From: Aphis gossypii
Taxonomy: Eukaryota; Arthropoda; Insecta; Hemiptera; Aphididae
Assembly (NCBI RefSeq): GCF_020184175.1
Contig: NC_065533.1
Coordinates: 5,354,695 to 5,418,694, forward strand
Length of the DNA: 64,000 nt
Direction of reading: 5' to 3'
The notes beneath the pieces are model-generated. The model worked only from the letters and a program-made list of their open reading frames with translations, was not told where the DNA came from and ran no database searches. A program made the translations under genes and the position numbers. Positions 28,288 through 42,700 of this stretch are shown here, piece after piece. Positions within the stretch are counted from its first letter, which is position 1, and every line of letters begins with the position of its first letter.

Positions 28288-31200
28288 CTTCGTCTTTTTC
28301 TAAACTACCTCCACCGAGTTAGGTCCGTGCTTCTTCGTTTATAGCTGTATACACAAGGCACACAGTCCGATAGTCGTATTATTATTATTATGTTACACAC
28401 TAGCCGTCATGAATCGTAAATTCTTTTCGTTTTCATCTGGACACTGGTATTGGTATTATTGGTATACATGTATACATTTTTTTTCGTTGCAAACTTAACG
28501 ATAGATGAACGTGTATTTTTCCTATCGATACTCGTCGACAATCGATCGTGTTGGAATAATTAGCGAATAACAGCATCGGTCTTTACTCTTTACAATAATT
28601 ATAATCATAATATACTATAATTATTACATACGACGAAATAAAAACGAACGCCGCCTGCTTCTCAATCTCCTTCCATCGTTTAAATATATACAGGCCGGTT
28701 TCGTAGCAAATCACGCGGTACTAGCACTATACGGATTGTACTTCGGGTATAATAACACGATAATAATATAGTAAGCTATAACATTAAATGCGAATTGTTT
28801 TCGTGTATATGCGTATACGTCACGTCTCAATCTATGCGTAATACGACGTTCTTCAATAACCGGTGACATTTTTTTTTCCATACATCATTTACACGGATTC
28901 GTATCGTTAATACTATACATCAACGGTAGACCGAATGTGGTTAATTTTGTTTGTACAGTAGAACGTTGGAGAGGAAGCGTTAAAGTGATAGATATTGTAT
29001 TTCAAGTAAACTCATCAACCCGGAAAATTACTTGCGGGTCTTCTGCACACACGAATGCGATTCGCTAATACCAAAAAACTTAAGAGGAACGATTCAATTT
29101 CTGCAAATTTTATTCCTATATTTCATGAACGTATTATTACGCCGCATCGATCTCAACGATTTCCGGAACACACAGCTGCTATACACGAATAATGTTGTTT
29201 ATAATAATCAATCATTATTAAATACGTCTTAAGCATGTATGAAATCATTGAAATCGATTTTTCGGTGTAGTATTATAATATTTAAGAACGCCCGAACGCG
29301 CCTTATATAAAAAAAAATATGTATATTAATTATGAAATTATGCAAAATAGGGAAGTTATTTATGTTCAGTCAACGGATCTGGAATAAAATTTATGGTTGA
29401 ATTTCTTCCGATTAAAATTTAAATTGATTACAATTTTTTTTCATCGATAATTGATTATCCAATGCTTTAACTTTCAGTTTTTGATACATTATGTAAGTGG
29501 AGTTTTGTTATAAAATGGGAAGGCAAATATTTTTTTTTTTAAATGTTTCCAACTTCATTAGGTTACTAAAAAACTTGGTGTAAATTTAGGTCCATGAGAC
29601 TCAATAGTAATACTTCTATTATGGGTGTCATACCGACGGTTGCGGCAGTGTGACATTCACAAATCGGACGTAGGTATATATAACCTGTGCGACGCGCGCC
29701 AACAATTAACCTTTTCAATCCACCGCGAAAATGTCAAAAGTCCGTTATCAACCCTTTCATCACAGTCGAAAACTATAATTATAATAAAAAGGCACCTATA
29801 TAATATATATTCGTATACCTTAACAAAAGTTCACGGGCGTTTCTGGACACGAGAAACGCACGCTTAAAATGTATATAATATAAAATATATGGGTACCTAC
29901 GTAAGCGGCAAATTATTCAAATTTTCAATCAGCCGACTGTATATTATATACACTGACTCTGCACAGTTATTATACTCGCCTGTTTTCCCTATATACGTGT
30001 ATATATATATATAATATATAATATGGTCGTCGTCCGACGGTAGGTATGTGTATCCGTGTGCGTGTGCACAAAATATAACACACAACTTGTTTTTAACAAT
30101 TTCCACTCTTTGTTTGCTGATGTTAATCCGATAATGGCCAGAGCACCGTTATATACGAAGTCGGACGTATACATAATTATTATTATACGATTATCGCCGC
30201 GCAGAGTTTTAACTCTAATCTAGATACTGGCGGAATCGTCGACAGTATAGTGGAGGGTAGCAGGCGACCCCACGGTAACCTCCCCTCGTTGCCAAAAGTA
30301 CATGCCGTTTTCCATTAAGAGCGCCAATGTATATTATACACCGTACCTATATTATATTATATAATACGTTCGCATATGCCTTTCTCTTTCTATATAATAT
30401 ATATATATATATATTGGTATACAATATACGCGCCGTTATACAACGCGCTGTGGATTTATTTTGTTTTGCGTTTTTTTATAATATATTATTTTGGTGGGCT
30501 AGACTTAATAATATAACAAATAACAATATCTGAACACGGTCGTTTTAGCCCCGTTTAATGGTGTTGAACACGCCAATCAACCACCGACACCAACCACCGT
30601 TGTGTTTTATACGCGGCAGTCGTTGTACGTTACCTACCTATATAAACATATTATTATTTACCTCTATATGGCGTATGTGCGTGTGTAGTATAGGTACTAG
30701 GTATATATGCGGCATACGTTTTATTTCAATTATTATGTATATTTTTCTCTTCTCGCACCGACCATATCGGCGGGGACGTAATCGCGGGGCCGTTATTATA
30801 CTGGTACAGATCACGCCATTTGTAAACCGTTGTAAAAAAAGAAAATTCGTATGTTGTGTTAGAAAATACCTATCAGTAAAATAAATACTTAATAATAAGT
30901 ATTCACGTAGTAAGTAACCCTCCCTTCCCCACAAAAATGTATATTGTTATTAACGAGTTTACGTTCGAAACGAAAACTCTGCGAGGTGGTGACTAGTGAG
31001 ATAAGAAATATTTAAATAAAAAATTATTAAAATATATCGCATAAAATACGAGTATAGTATACATCAATTCTATTAAACATAAACATAATATTCTTTATCT
31101 CCGGGGCGGGTACCTATACATATTATATAATAATAAATAATAATTCATTAACTACCAGGTATATAACTATAACTAAATATAGCATACGAGAACGAAGCCT

Positions 31201-34200
31201 GTTGCTATGTATATTTAGGTACCATATAATAATATTACAAACACCAGTTTATAATAGGTATAATAACCTATACACAGGTACCTAACGTTGACTAATTCTG
31301 TCTACCCCTTCTTTTCTTTATCACGTTTGAAGTATAACAGACACGTCATCATCGTGGCATTATTATACGTATATACGAAATAACGAGTGTAATGGTGATC
31401 GATCAAAAAACCGTTCAACACCCCCGCCCCATCATTTCCCTGTACATATAACTTCAGCAGCTCCTATAGGTCGGCGCGGGGTTGACGATAATATAAACTC
31501 GTATAATACGAGATGGTATGCCGCCTCTGCCGTAGCAGACGACGATGCCCGTCGGTCTGTCATCCCGTCTGTCTGCTCATAGACACTAAACGGAAAAGGT
31601 CCAGAAATATCGGCCCATCGACCGCGCGATATACAACATAAGATTATAATACTTGTGTGTACTTACATAATAATATGTACTACATATAAATGTTGGTTTT
31701 ACAACTCCACTATGGTGTAGTGTTGTGTGTGATTCGACACAATGAGTTGTGACGGCGGGTGGACGGTCGGACGGACGACGAGATCTGTTTCTTCGCCGTG
31801 TACTGCGATAAAAATTCCGTCGAAAAAAATAACAAATCTGGGCAGGTAACCGTTAATTATTATCATATACTCGGATCGTGTTTTCAAAGAAAATATTGTT
31901 ATGTCTTGCAGGAATTGTAGGAAAGAAAATAATTATACGTCCCACGTGTCCGCGCGTGCGAGTGTGTGAGTATATGAGCTGCGACGACCTAAATTATGGG
32001 ATAATATAACTGTACGCGATCGCCGTAATCACCGTATATTATGTACAAGAGACGATTTGATCGCGGGAAAATCTGGGCAAACCGATGACAGGGGAACCGA
32101 CACCTTCATTACGAATCGGTTATTATATCGGTCTGAATTCCACAGACAGCGGCGACAGACTACACGGTCGTTTTGAATTTTTTTTTTCGTGTACCTATAT
32201 ATAATATACTTACACAACCGCGCATCATTATATTATGATGGCTGTTATAGGTTATATGTATTATACGCGCGTCGTCGTTACATCGCGTCCGGGCGATAAA
32301 AAATAAAATACGAAATTTAAAGCTCGTTTATCACCGTCATCGTTTTTACCAATAGGTATATAAAGTACAATGTTATATATTATAAAAACGCGACTAGCTT
32401 AAAAGAGAAAAAATCAATTGTATAAATTAAATACCACCGAGCATTTTTCTTTAAAAACATATTTCAATTTCAACAAAATGCGTGTACGCAATTTAACGAA
32501 CGGAATTGTTAAAAGGGAATTGGTTGTCGTACACGTTATGACCAGCTGCTACTCGTGGAATGCAGTACAAACGGCTGCAGAGTATATAAACGGATACAAA
32601 ACCATTATCACACAATGAGAACAAGATACACAAAAGTATACCCACTGTGTTCCCTCGATCGAAATATTTGTCAAAAACGTAACATCGATTACCATGATAA
32701 ATGATGATAATAATAATAATAATATGATCGAGATGGTATACTGCAAACACATGCGTATATATTTATGCCGTTGGTACGTGGACCGGAAGCGGGTCAAAAC
32801 GGCGACGGATAGACGGATACATATATAAAGAAAACGATTGTAAAGCTTAAAAAATTGTACGTTAAAGTGTAAACACTCGACCCAATTGAAACCTCTCTGA
32901 TTGAGTCGTATGTTTACCTATCTATTGAGTTATTGAATTACGAGAAGAAGCCTGAGCAAACTACAAAATGTATTAAATTTCGTCGAACCACTGTGGTGTA
33001 CGCAGAATGTTTCTCTGTCACACCGCCTCTATCTTTCTCTTTCTCTTTCATCGTGTCTGTCTCTTATACACCCGTTCTTCCATCAATGCACGGGTAGGAT
33101 ACACGTTTGATAATAATAAAATTATGATTATTAATGTTATACGGCAGATGTGATACGCATTCAGTATGAATGACCGGCACGGCGTCGTCCCACATTTGAA
33201 TATATTTCATTTCGTGAAAAAAAATGATGTGATTAGAATGGCTTGTTAGTGTGGGCCCGGAGCGATAATTAAACGGATTCATTTATATAATATTTATTGT
33301 AATAGTAATAGTAATAATATGATCGAATGACTTTTGTGTCCAACCCGTTTTCTCTCGGTGCATACACGAAAAACCTTTTTGCAGAGCGCGCTTATTATAA
33401 CGTATACAGTCGTATAATATAATCGTGTACGTATATATTTCACGCGCCGCCTCTTCAATTTCGAACCGTTCAAAATTAGTTTTCATGTTGATTTACGATG
33501 GATTGTCAAAATCCTACTGCGCACAATGTAGTATTAATATATTATATTATAATAGCGTAACCGCAACAATAATGTTTAGAAACGACGCGCTGTGGCGAGT
33601 TCGATTAATAAATCTGATGATGGTAACAATAATAATAATGAAGTATCGGACTCGGGTGATTATAATGGGATAGCTGAAAATCTGAGACGGTTACGGAGTG
33701 GACGATTGTACGTGTACTATAGAGCTTCTCGACCTTCCTGAATTGTCGTCTGCTAACGTATATCGACAACGATGGGAGTATACACACTGACAAATTTTAT
33801 GGCAGTTTAGGGTGACATTTATCATATATTAACATTAGGACACAATTGCAAATATTGAGCCATGCACACAGTCTCGGTGAATCATTTACATCCTGATGGA
33901 AACATTACCAAGATATAAAAATTAGTATACTGTGTAATATAATTTTTGTTTTATTCAAATTAATTGACAATATAGTACATTTGACTTTATGGTTATACAG
34001 CCAAAATGTATAGGTAAAGAACAATAAATGATAAATTTATTTTAATAATTTCTGTGATTGCTGTGACGTGGGCTAAGGGCATGCGGCATATAATATATTT
34101 CAATTATTTTTCCGGCAAACTGCAAGTCGGACGTAACGACTATATACCATCAGCCTTTAGAGTTGTTTTATATTTAGCGCTGCAGGGCAGGGGTTAGTAA

Positions 34201-34269
34201 ACAGGGGTAGCTATTATTGAATATTATTGAAATTCTCCGGATTACAGTTTTTTTTTCACGAAATTTCAA
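28288..34269. other. Gene-free stretch
   Basis: AT-rich with scattered CpG. A splice acceptor-like TATGTCTTGCAG ends at 31911 and is followed by 17 open codons, which is too little to call. Nothing else is supported. Confidence 0.5.
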
Positions 34270-34918
34270 GAATTATTCTCACTCGCGCTCCATCCATCAT
34301 ACGCCGTCCGTCCCGCGCGCTCCCCCAGCAGACTCATTGTCGCAACGTCACTGGCTCGCGACTCGCGGCGCCCGCGCGGGCGGAGACACTTGTACACCTA
34401 CCCGACGCACTTGCCCCGCGCCCGCGAACCCACGGTAGCTGTGCACATACCGAGACACCCGAGAGTGTGCGTTGGCTCTCACGCGTGCGTGCGAGTACGT
34501 GCGTGTGCGTTATAATAATTTTAATTGGAAACGTGAAGAGACGACGACGTGTGTGAGTGCATAGAGGTACATAAGGCGCGCACCGCACATCGCCACCCGC
34601 TGTATACAGAACGTCGAGCGGACGGAGGGGCGGATGTTCGCGCACACTCGCACGCCGAGTTAATCACGGTGCGTATACGCGCGCATAATGCGCTAGTTGC
34701 ACGCAGCAGTTCCGGTCGGCGGCAGCGGTGGCGGCAGCGGTGGCGGTCACATAGGCGGCGGCGAGGTGCGCGCCTTTTGGCCACGCCTAAAACGCGATCC
34801 GCCTATTTTCGCGTCAGACGGGGTAGGAAAAAAAAAATTATTAAACGGGGAAAGGACAAAAAAAAAAATTCTCTTTAGTTTTCGTGTGTGCATATAATAT
34901 ACGACGCTCGCCTCCGCG
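34270..34918 (+). promoter_or_regulatory. CpG-rich island ending at a splice donor, possible promoter and noncoding first exon
   Basis: A CpG-dense block stands out sharply from AT-rich flanks. It ends with CTCCGCG|GTGAGTGC, a strong plus-strand donor (GT at 34919-34920), so it could hold a promoter and an untranslated first exon. It contains two copies of a 12-bp GGCGGCAGCGGT unit (34718-34741). Open frames run on both strands, but each is Arg/Ala/His-rich or repeat-like and none is a recognisable protein. It could equally be an enhancer or an alternative promoter inside the ephrin intron. Confidence 0.35.
34718..34747 (+). repeat. Two and a half copies of a 12-bp GC-rich unit
   Basis: GGCGGCAGCGGT occurs twice in tandem and is followed by GGCGGT. 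One frame reads Gly-Gly-Ser-Gly. It lies in the 34.3-34.9 kb island. Confidence 0.8.
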
Positions 34919-35614
34919 GTGAGTGCATTATGCACCGGTGCACAGCGCACGCATTATAAACGCCCGTGCGTGCAGCACATATACGTTAATATAGCTGGTA
35001 CCCATATAGGACGTCGTACGTGGACAGACTGCATGGGAGACCATATATACCGTGTGTGCAGTCACCCACCCCTTCTGCCCACGTACCAATGTGCAGTGTA
35101 TATTATGTGTTCGTATACTATTATGCACCTAGACATATAAATTATGTGTTATGTGTGTATATCTATACATACATATGCTTGTAATGATACAACATTATTA
35201 CATATTATTATACCGTGCGCGCACACGCCTGAATGAGAGAAGTGTCATTTGTATATATACATAATATGCGAGTGCAGTGCGAGAAATTTGAACAAAAAAA
35301 ATATGACAAAAATCGTCATCCGAGTCTTCGCCATAAAAATTATATGTGTATATAGTATATATTATTATTATACACGAAACGCGAGAGAAAAGAATGACGA
35401 TGGGGGAGAAGAAAAAATGCGTCCGTCGACGACGACACCGCTGCACCGCCGCCGACACCCGCGTAGGAAATAATAATAATATTATACACGGCCGTTGCGT
35501 GCGAAAGTACCAACACATTATTATGTGTATGATGTGTGGCCCGTCCGTTAAAACCGGTTTTGGGGTTCACAGGGACGATTATGTTACCGGGTCTGGAAGG
35601 TGTAATACGCGACG

Positions 35615-35636
35615 GCAGCAACAGCAGCAGCAGCAA
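35615..35636. repeat. (CAG)n microsatellite with one CAA
   Basis: A CAG run with a CAA interruption. It gives a poly-Gln tail to a spurious plus-strand frame. Confidence 0.8.
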
Positions 35637-36314
35637 CTAGTCTATTAAACATATTATAATATCATAACGGGCTCAACGAAAACTGCGAGGTCCTCGCCGG
35701 TCGCCAACACCGAGGGGGTGGATGGAGGTCATTATAATAGTATATTATACTGCTGCCGCGGGACAATAATACAATGCCAGTAGACGGACACACCTCAGGA
35801 TTTATGTTCGTTTTGATCCCCACCCCCGCGTAACACTCTCGGTGTGTACAATATTATATACGACCAACCTTCGTACCGCGAAAAAAAGTCGGAATTTTCG
35901 AACAAAACGTTTTGATTGTATTGTGTGCGGAGTTTTCAAACACCTGCGACCCTGAGGAGCGGTCGTAGAGAGGAGGAAGAAGTTTCCGTCGGGTGGGTAT
36001 TATTGTTATATAGTTGTCGCAGTCTTTTTACGTGCGACAAATTTTTCGTACATTGCTATAACACTACACCTTCATCCGCACTCTTACAATATTGCAATAT
36101 TATAATAAACAGCCATGCCGAGCGATCTGTAAACATTATAAAAGTTTTTGAACGTATACTAACGAAGAAACACAAAAGGAATCAGTCCCTGCGTCGTCCA
36201 TACACGCTATCGGGAGCAGTCCAATGGAATTTTTTAATATAATATTGTAAAAATCAACGTTTTCCTCGAACGATAATCGCGCAATATCTGTACGTTCATG
36301 TATTATAATATGAA

Positions 36315-36335
36315 AACCGAGAGTCGAACTCGGTT
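36315..36335. repeat. GC-containing hairpin, 7-bp arms
   Basis: AACCGAG and CTCGGTT are separated by AGTCGAA. The loop resembles part of a tRNA T-loop, but no acceptor stem or D-arm is present at the right distances, so it is not called a tRNA. Confidence 0.4.
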
Positions 36336-36696
36336 GGTAGGTGTTACATGGCCTTTTATTAATGTGAAAGTATGATGTGATGAATTTAGAAATAGTTAAA
36401 TGGTAGTAGTGATTTTTCTGGAAATTATAAATTTTTAAAACACCAACATTGGTATTGAATATATACAGGCGGGGTTAGGTTAGGTCTGAATATTTATTAA
36501 TTTTTCACTAGTAATAACGGAAAGTCAAATCGTAAATTAGAATCATATTTAACAGGCATAATACCCGTAAATTGTATTTATCTTGTATTTGTATAGCAGC
36601 TTTTCCTTGTATATAATAATATAGAAAATACATGTAGTAAAAAAATGTCACCCTGTATAATGTCTCTAATTATAGTGGTATTTGTTTTATTTTCAG

Positions 36697-36762
36697 GGAT
36701 TTGTTTTAGGTAAATTTAACCAACATTATAATATATTCCGAGTTTTTGACGAAACTTTCTAG
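36697..36762 (+). other. Candidate terminal exon after a strong acceptor
   Basis: A long pyrimidine-rich tract ends in TTTTATTTTCAG (AG at 36695-36696). The frame after it is open for 21 codons (GFVLGKFNQHY then NIFRVFDETF) and ends at TAG. No AATAAA follows within a short distance. It lies 1.8 kb after the plus-strand donor at 34919, so the two could be joined, but 21 codons is too short for a family call and chance is likely. Confidence 0.15.
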
Positions 36763-39700
36763 GGATTACCGTTGAGTAAATACTGAACACTGAGAACTAA
36801 AATACACTCTAGGGCCGCGCATCTCCATAACTAAACCACCGTCGCACGCCCCTCCGCGAAGTCGCCACATGTAACATCACTTAACGTAATTAATTTCGCG
36901 CTCGACCCCGAAGTAAAATGTTTCATATAATTCGATTTTTTTTTCCTCGTCCACTTTTCCCTGCTCAACCAGCTGAGCGCGCTCGCAGTTCGCACCCGTC
37001 GCACAAGATCGCAACAGCAAAAACAAACAACTTTGTAGGGCCGTCGTTTTTTCTCTCCCATTACTATCCCGGCACTTCATATTTTTTGTCTAAAATTCCT
37101 ATATTATTACTATTATACTTGTTATTAATATTGTATTTTATGTCTGATGTATTTTTACATAATGTTATCGTCCGTAAATGTTGCTGCAGAGTATTCTAAT
37201 GCATCTTCGCACTCTGGTCGACAAAACGTTACCGATCGTAAAAGGTTATACATTGTTATTGCGTAGCGCGATATTGTGTACCTATACCTACAACACTAAA
37301 ATATGCAGAACGGAAGTACGACGTTTACCGGTCGATTAGTTCGAAATTAAGCTCGGCACACCACGGAGACGAGAAAGGAGCACGCCGTTCAGCAGTCCTG
37401 TTATAATTACCGTGGTTTTATTTTTCATTTTCATCACAAGTTTCCCAAACCCACAAGTTTCCCACATCACAACACTAATTAAAGGCAAATGCGTCCACGT
37501 CAAAAAAAAAAAAACAGATTAGACGAAATTCGAAAAAAGCCGGATATCCGAAAATCATTTTAAATTTGTATTATACGTGATAAACTTCTAAATGTATATA
37601 CTTACCTACCTAACATATCAGTTGTCAGATGTTAATTGTATTTAATGATGTATTTCATCACACCTACGTTAACTGTATACATTATAATATTACAGTACGT
37701 ATAATATTATAATTTGGTATATTATACTTATTATTAGCATTTCGTATACCGCAAGAAACAATAATAAAAGTGCAACAAAAGATAAATAATTAATATCGAC
37801 CTAATTCAGCCAACATTTTACGTTTAATATGACGTATATATTTTCTTGTATTTTACTGACTTCTGTCGTCGTTGATCAAAGCTACACAGTTATAATATAT
37901 TATATTGCGAACAATCAAATTCTACCATGTGAGTTATTTTATTCGGTTGGCCGGTGGCAAAAAAAAACTCTTCTCATTTCAATTTAAAAAACAACTCGAT
38001 CGGTAAAAGATTGTAAAGGTTTTCTCGCGAGTAATCACATTAATGGACGCAATCCGGTAAATGCGACGGCGTGTAAAAGTCACGCGGCTGCTATATAAAA
38101 CATAATTAACTGCGTATTAAAATGTTCGAACTGTGGTTAAATATCGTCGGGAGTTTTAAGTTGCGGCTAAAGTATATTTACCTAACGAAGTTTACATTTT
38201 GATGAGTACCTACCACGACGACGACCCGGACGTTTTCAAAGCTGTGCCGAACGGGTCAATGAAATTAGTTTATTTTAAAAACCAACCCAGACAGCGTCGA
38301 CGAATTAAAATTCAATTCAATTCTATTGCATCCGTGATCACCCGAGGTATTTACAACTATAAATACAATATCTTTAAATAAATGACGACACTCTGCAACG
38401 TTAAGGCAAGTTCATAACACTTTTAGTGAAACTAATGACTAGGTACGTCAATTGTATTGTGCCCATACAATGAGTATATAATAACCCATTTATTATGTAT
38501 AATATAATATATATATATATTATATAGGTACCAAACCTATACATAACCTATAAAATCCATTAAAATATTGTAATTTCAAAGTAAATAATTCGTCGATTAT
38601 TAAAAAATCACTAACTGACATGATATTGATCTGTGCAATCATTGCTGTAAAAAAAATCTGGTTTGACGAAGAAAGTCATCCAATGTTAATCGAATATATG
38701 ATAATATAACGTATACAATTAAGTGTAACTGATAGAACACACATAAACGTGTGCGTTTTGATTCTTTACTAGAGATTTAAGCAAAGGTGTTTGTGATTTG
38801 ATTTTTCTAATGAGCCAATGAGTCCTAAATATTTATAATAATGATATAATTATATAATATTTGAGATAATTTATTATTATTTGCGACCAATATTAGCGAA
38901 CAAAAGTAATAGGAAATTATGTTGTGTTCAGTGTATGTATCATTACAGTCCATACATACATATTTTAAATACAAATTAAATTAGAGTATACATTATTGAA
39001 ATTTTAAATGCAATATAAAAATAAATAGCGGTACATGTTGATAATTTATAATTGCATACATTAATTTTTTGAAACTTTTTAAAATACTCGTTTTATCCAC
39101 TAATTAAAAATATAGATATTGTATTCTCATTTTTAATAAAAATATAACATGCTGTACCTATAGATATTAAACTACAATGGCGACTATAGAAGGACGATAA
39201 TAATTAATCTTGATCCCCGACGATAAAATATTTAAAAAAAAAAATTTATAGGATAATGTTAATAGTATATTTTTATGAGGTCCAATTAATAATAATAATG
39301 CAACCATTCCGTGAGAAACTCGCCGTGACGGAAATATTAGGGCGTAACTCCCTTCAAGAGGATTACCAAGATATAAAAACATCCCGGGAGCCGAAAAATC
39401 CTACTTACAAAGGGTCAACAATTAATAAAAAATAAAATTAAACTAACTCCACACACAAAAAATGTTATAAAAATAAACATGAATTTAAAATTAATTAACT
39501 TTTCTTTGAAAAACTGTAGTACATTTTACGATATTTTTACAAATTATTTTCACTAACGATTTACAATGAACATAACAATAGGTGGATGAAACGACAGTCG
39601 GATATGGTTTAATTGCTATATACATTTTTCATCGCCCTCATAAACGCGGAAATGTACGTATGACAAGGCGAATGTAAAAAATCGATACTTTCTCAATTAA

Positions 39701-42700
39701 TATTTGTCATGCATTGGAGAATTTAGAATATAATAATTTTGGACCGGAAAACATTAATTTAATACCGTATACTCTGACATGACCACGTATTCAAACGGTT
39801 CTGAGAAAACCGTTCATGTGTCCCTCAGTCATATTTGACATTAAATTTTCGCCAACGAAGCAAAATTCGCCTAAAACGAAATATGACTACCTACCTATAT
39901 TATAATAAACCGTTATGCCTGCCTAGACTGTTTTCCCGATTTTTTTTTTAAACCTCTGGTCACTGCCATGTAAGTTAAACAAAAAAATAACTACCGATAA
40001 TTCGAATCGGGCATTTTCCCGTGTACACATTAATATCATTATTATTATTTTGGGGACCACCAACATGGCTCGTATACGCGACACGTTTTCGATTATAATA
40101 TTTATAATATATTATTATTATACCCACTCGTATCGCATGATGCCACCGAATGACGCGCCGCTACACACTCTTTTAAATCAAACAAACCTCTCGTGGTCCA
40201 TATTATTATATATGTATACACTATTCAGAACAACATTATAATGGTCAAGACGACTGTTTATAACTGAGAGTAGATTATACGTATACACCTACCGTCGCCA
40301 CCGACAAACACTTGGAGCTACATAAAAAAATAACGTATATACAATCATGCATTATATACAGATAGGTACCAGAGTACCTATCCATAATGTTGTTCGTATG
40401 ACGTCCTCGTAAAAGATAGAGTAGAAAAATAGAGAGAAATAATAACAGTATATATATTTTATTGTCCGAGTATGCATGTATGTGGCACACTCAACAGTTT
40501 ATTCATATATTACATAATATATATAGGCGTATCTGTATGTATACATGCATGTGTGTGTGTATATCGGGTGTGTGGGGCTAAGTTATATAAAAAGTACCAG
40601 AACCTGGGCACAGGTATGCAGCTGGTATGCTGGGGCGCAGGGGTAGAGGTTACCCGAGGTCAGACAGTCATGCGTGCGTGAGTATCTGTGTGTGTGTATG
40701 CGTGAGAGAGGAAGACAAAACTACTGCTTGTGACTACTCTACAAGACTACACGACGATGACGACTATCACCGCCCTTTACGTAGGTCACATACCGCAATA
40801 AATAAACGTGGATTGAAAAAAAAAATATTCCAAATTTCCACGAGTTGAGGGGATGTAAAAGTTAAAAACGTATACTCGGGGAAAAAATTGTTTTTTTACT
40901 CCTGTTCATTTATAGTTTTTACAACCATTTATTTCTTGCAAAACCAGTGGAGGGCATAACGATTGTAATTTGGGGAATTTTGGGGTTCAATTTTATTAAT
41001 AAATGTACTATAATAAAATACTGACAAAAGTATTGATTATAAACAGAAATATTACAACGTAGTACGTAATTTACTTTCTTTTTTTCCTAATAACATAAAA
41101 ATGTGTACAAAATAAAAATAAAATCAACCCCCTCTCAAAAATAAATGTTATTCAATTACGCTCTTGCGTTGTCGGGTCCATTGCAAAAAAGCACAATAAT
41201 TTATACTTGGTTTTATCTCGTTACCATACGTCAGCTATATACATATTATAATATTATTGTGTAATTTCATGATGTCGATAACGCATCGGAAATAATGTCA
41301 AAATCGATAGTAGGCGAAACGGAAGCGGACTGCGGCACGTTTAAAAAAATCTGCACATCCCATTAGAATAAAAGCAGTATTAAAATACACAGTTACCGTT
41401 GACAATCTCGTTCCTGAGCGTTAAATAAATATTTTTATAAACCGTACGTCGTATCATTATTCGTTACGTTTCCGTCCCACAATCGACGAGATTGAAAAAT
41501 AAAATACACGTTCGACATAACGCTGCCCGCTGTCCCCTCGAGACAAGTTGCGCTACGTGATTTGTATAATTTGTGAAGGCAGAGGTACCTATAAAGCAGT
41601 AGATTTCTGGCACGTTTCGATGTTTTTTCATTTCTGACACCATGGGCAAGGGTATACGTTTTAAATTTAAATATATATAAATATATATACACACTATATA
41701 AAGCAGTTCGGCGGAAGATTCGACGAGTTGAATATTGTGGATTTTATTTTATATGATTACATACGCATAATGCAGTTTATGCGATTTTGTTGGGAACGTG
41801 ATTCGAAAACGATGGTTTGATAAGCGATTTTTTCAAGAAATTTTAAAATATTGAAGAAAACACGCACAAAAATAATGTATATATTACAACTCATAAATCA
41901 AGCACAATTCGACAACTTATTTAAATGACATTAAATGTGTGCAGCATCAATGAATATTAATTATTTAGTAATTTTGGTATTTGTTTTTAAGATTAGATTG
42001 CTTCACGACATCAATCAATATTGACACTAAGTGTTAATAGTCCGTTGAAAAGTCTCGTTTTTAATCACACTCTATTAATAATCTATTAATTATAGATTTA
42101 AAAACGCAAATGCCTTATTCTTTATCGTTAGTATGAGTCATAAACACATATACAATACACAAAGTCAATAGTAACAAAAAAAAAGGAGGGCGCTTTTTAC
42201 GGTATTTTTTTTTTATATTAGGTAATCAGTTAATCACAGTGATGTTATGACAATTATTATTTATTAAATTAGACATATCTTTACATAATTATATAGACGA
42301 TAGGTATCCATAAATAATGATCAGACATATTTTTTCATAGAAAAAATGTAGGTAGTACTAGGTACACATTTTGAAGTATTAATCGTGTAAATACATACAC
42401 GTCATTATGTTTAGTACTTATCGGGAGAGATTGTTTTTAAACAGTTTATTTGCTTTGATTCGGTATTGAGTAGATAAATAAATGTCAAGATGTACATTAT
42501 ATAAAACATTTTTAAAATTTTTACTGTTGTTAACCATTCGAAAATTGATATAAACGTAATCAAATGATTTATCACAAAATGAGAAACAATCTTTCTTCAA
42601 TACACTCTAATAAGGCAGTGACTAACAAAGTCGTCGATATTGTATTTTCTAACTTATAAACGGAATCAATTTCAAAGAATAATGATAATTATAAAAATAA

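Noticed and set aside
36470..36485. TTAGG-type telomere repeat
   Set aside because: Only two GGTTAGGTTAGG-like units; no array.
38199..38381. 60-codon plus frame (DDDPDVFKAVPNGS region) with a possible donor CCCGAG|GTATTT
   Set aside because: Composition is protein-like, but the upstream acceptor is poor and no family is recognised.
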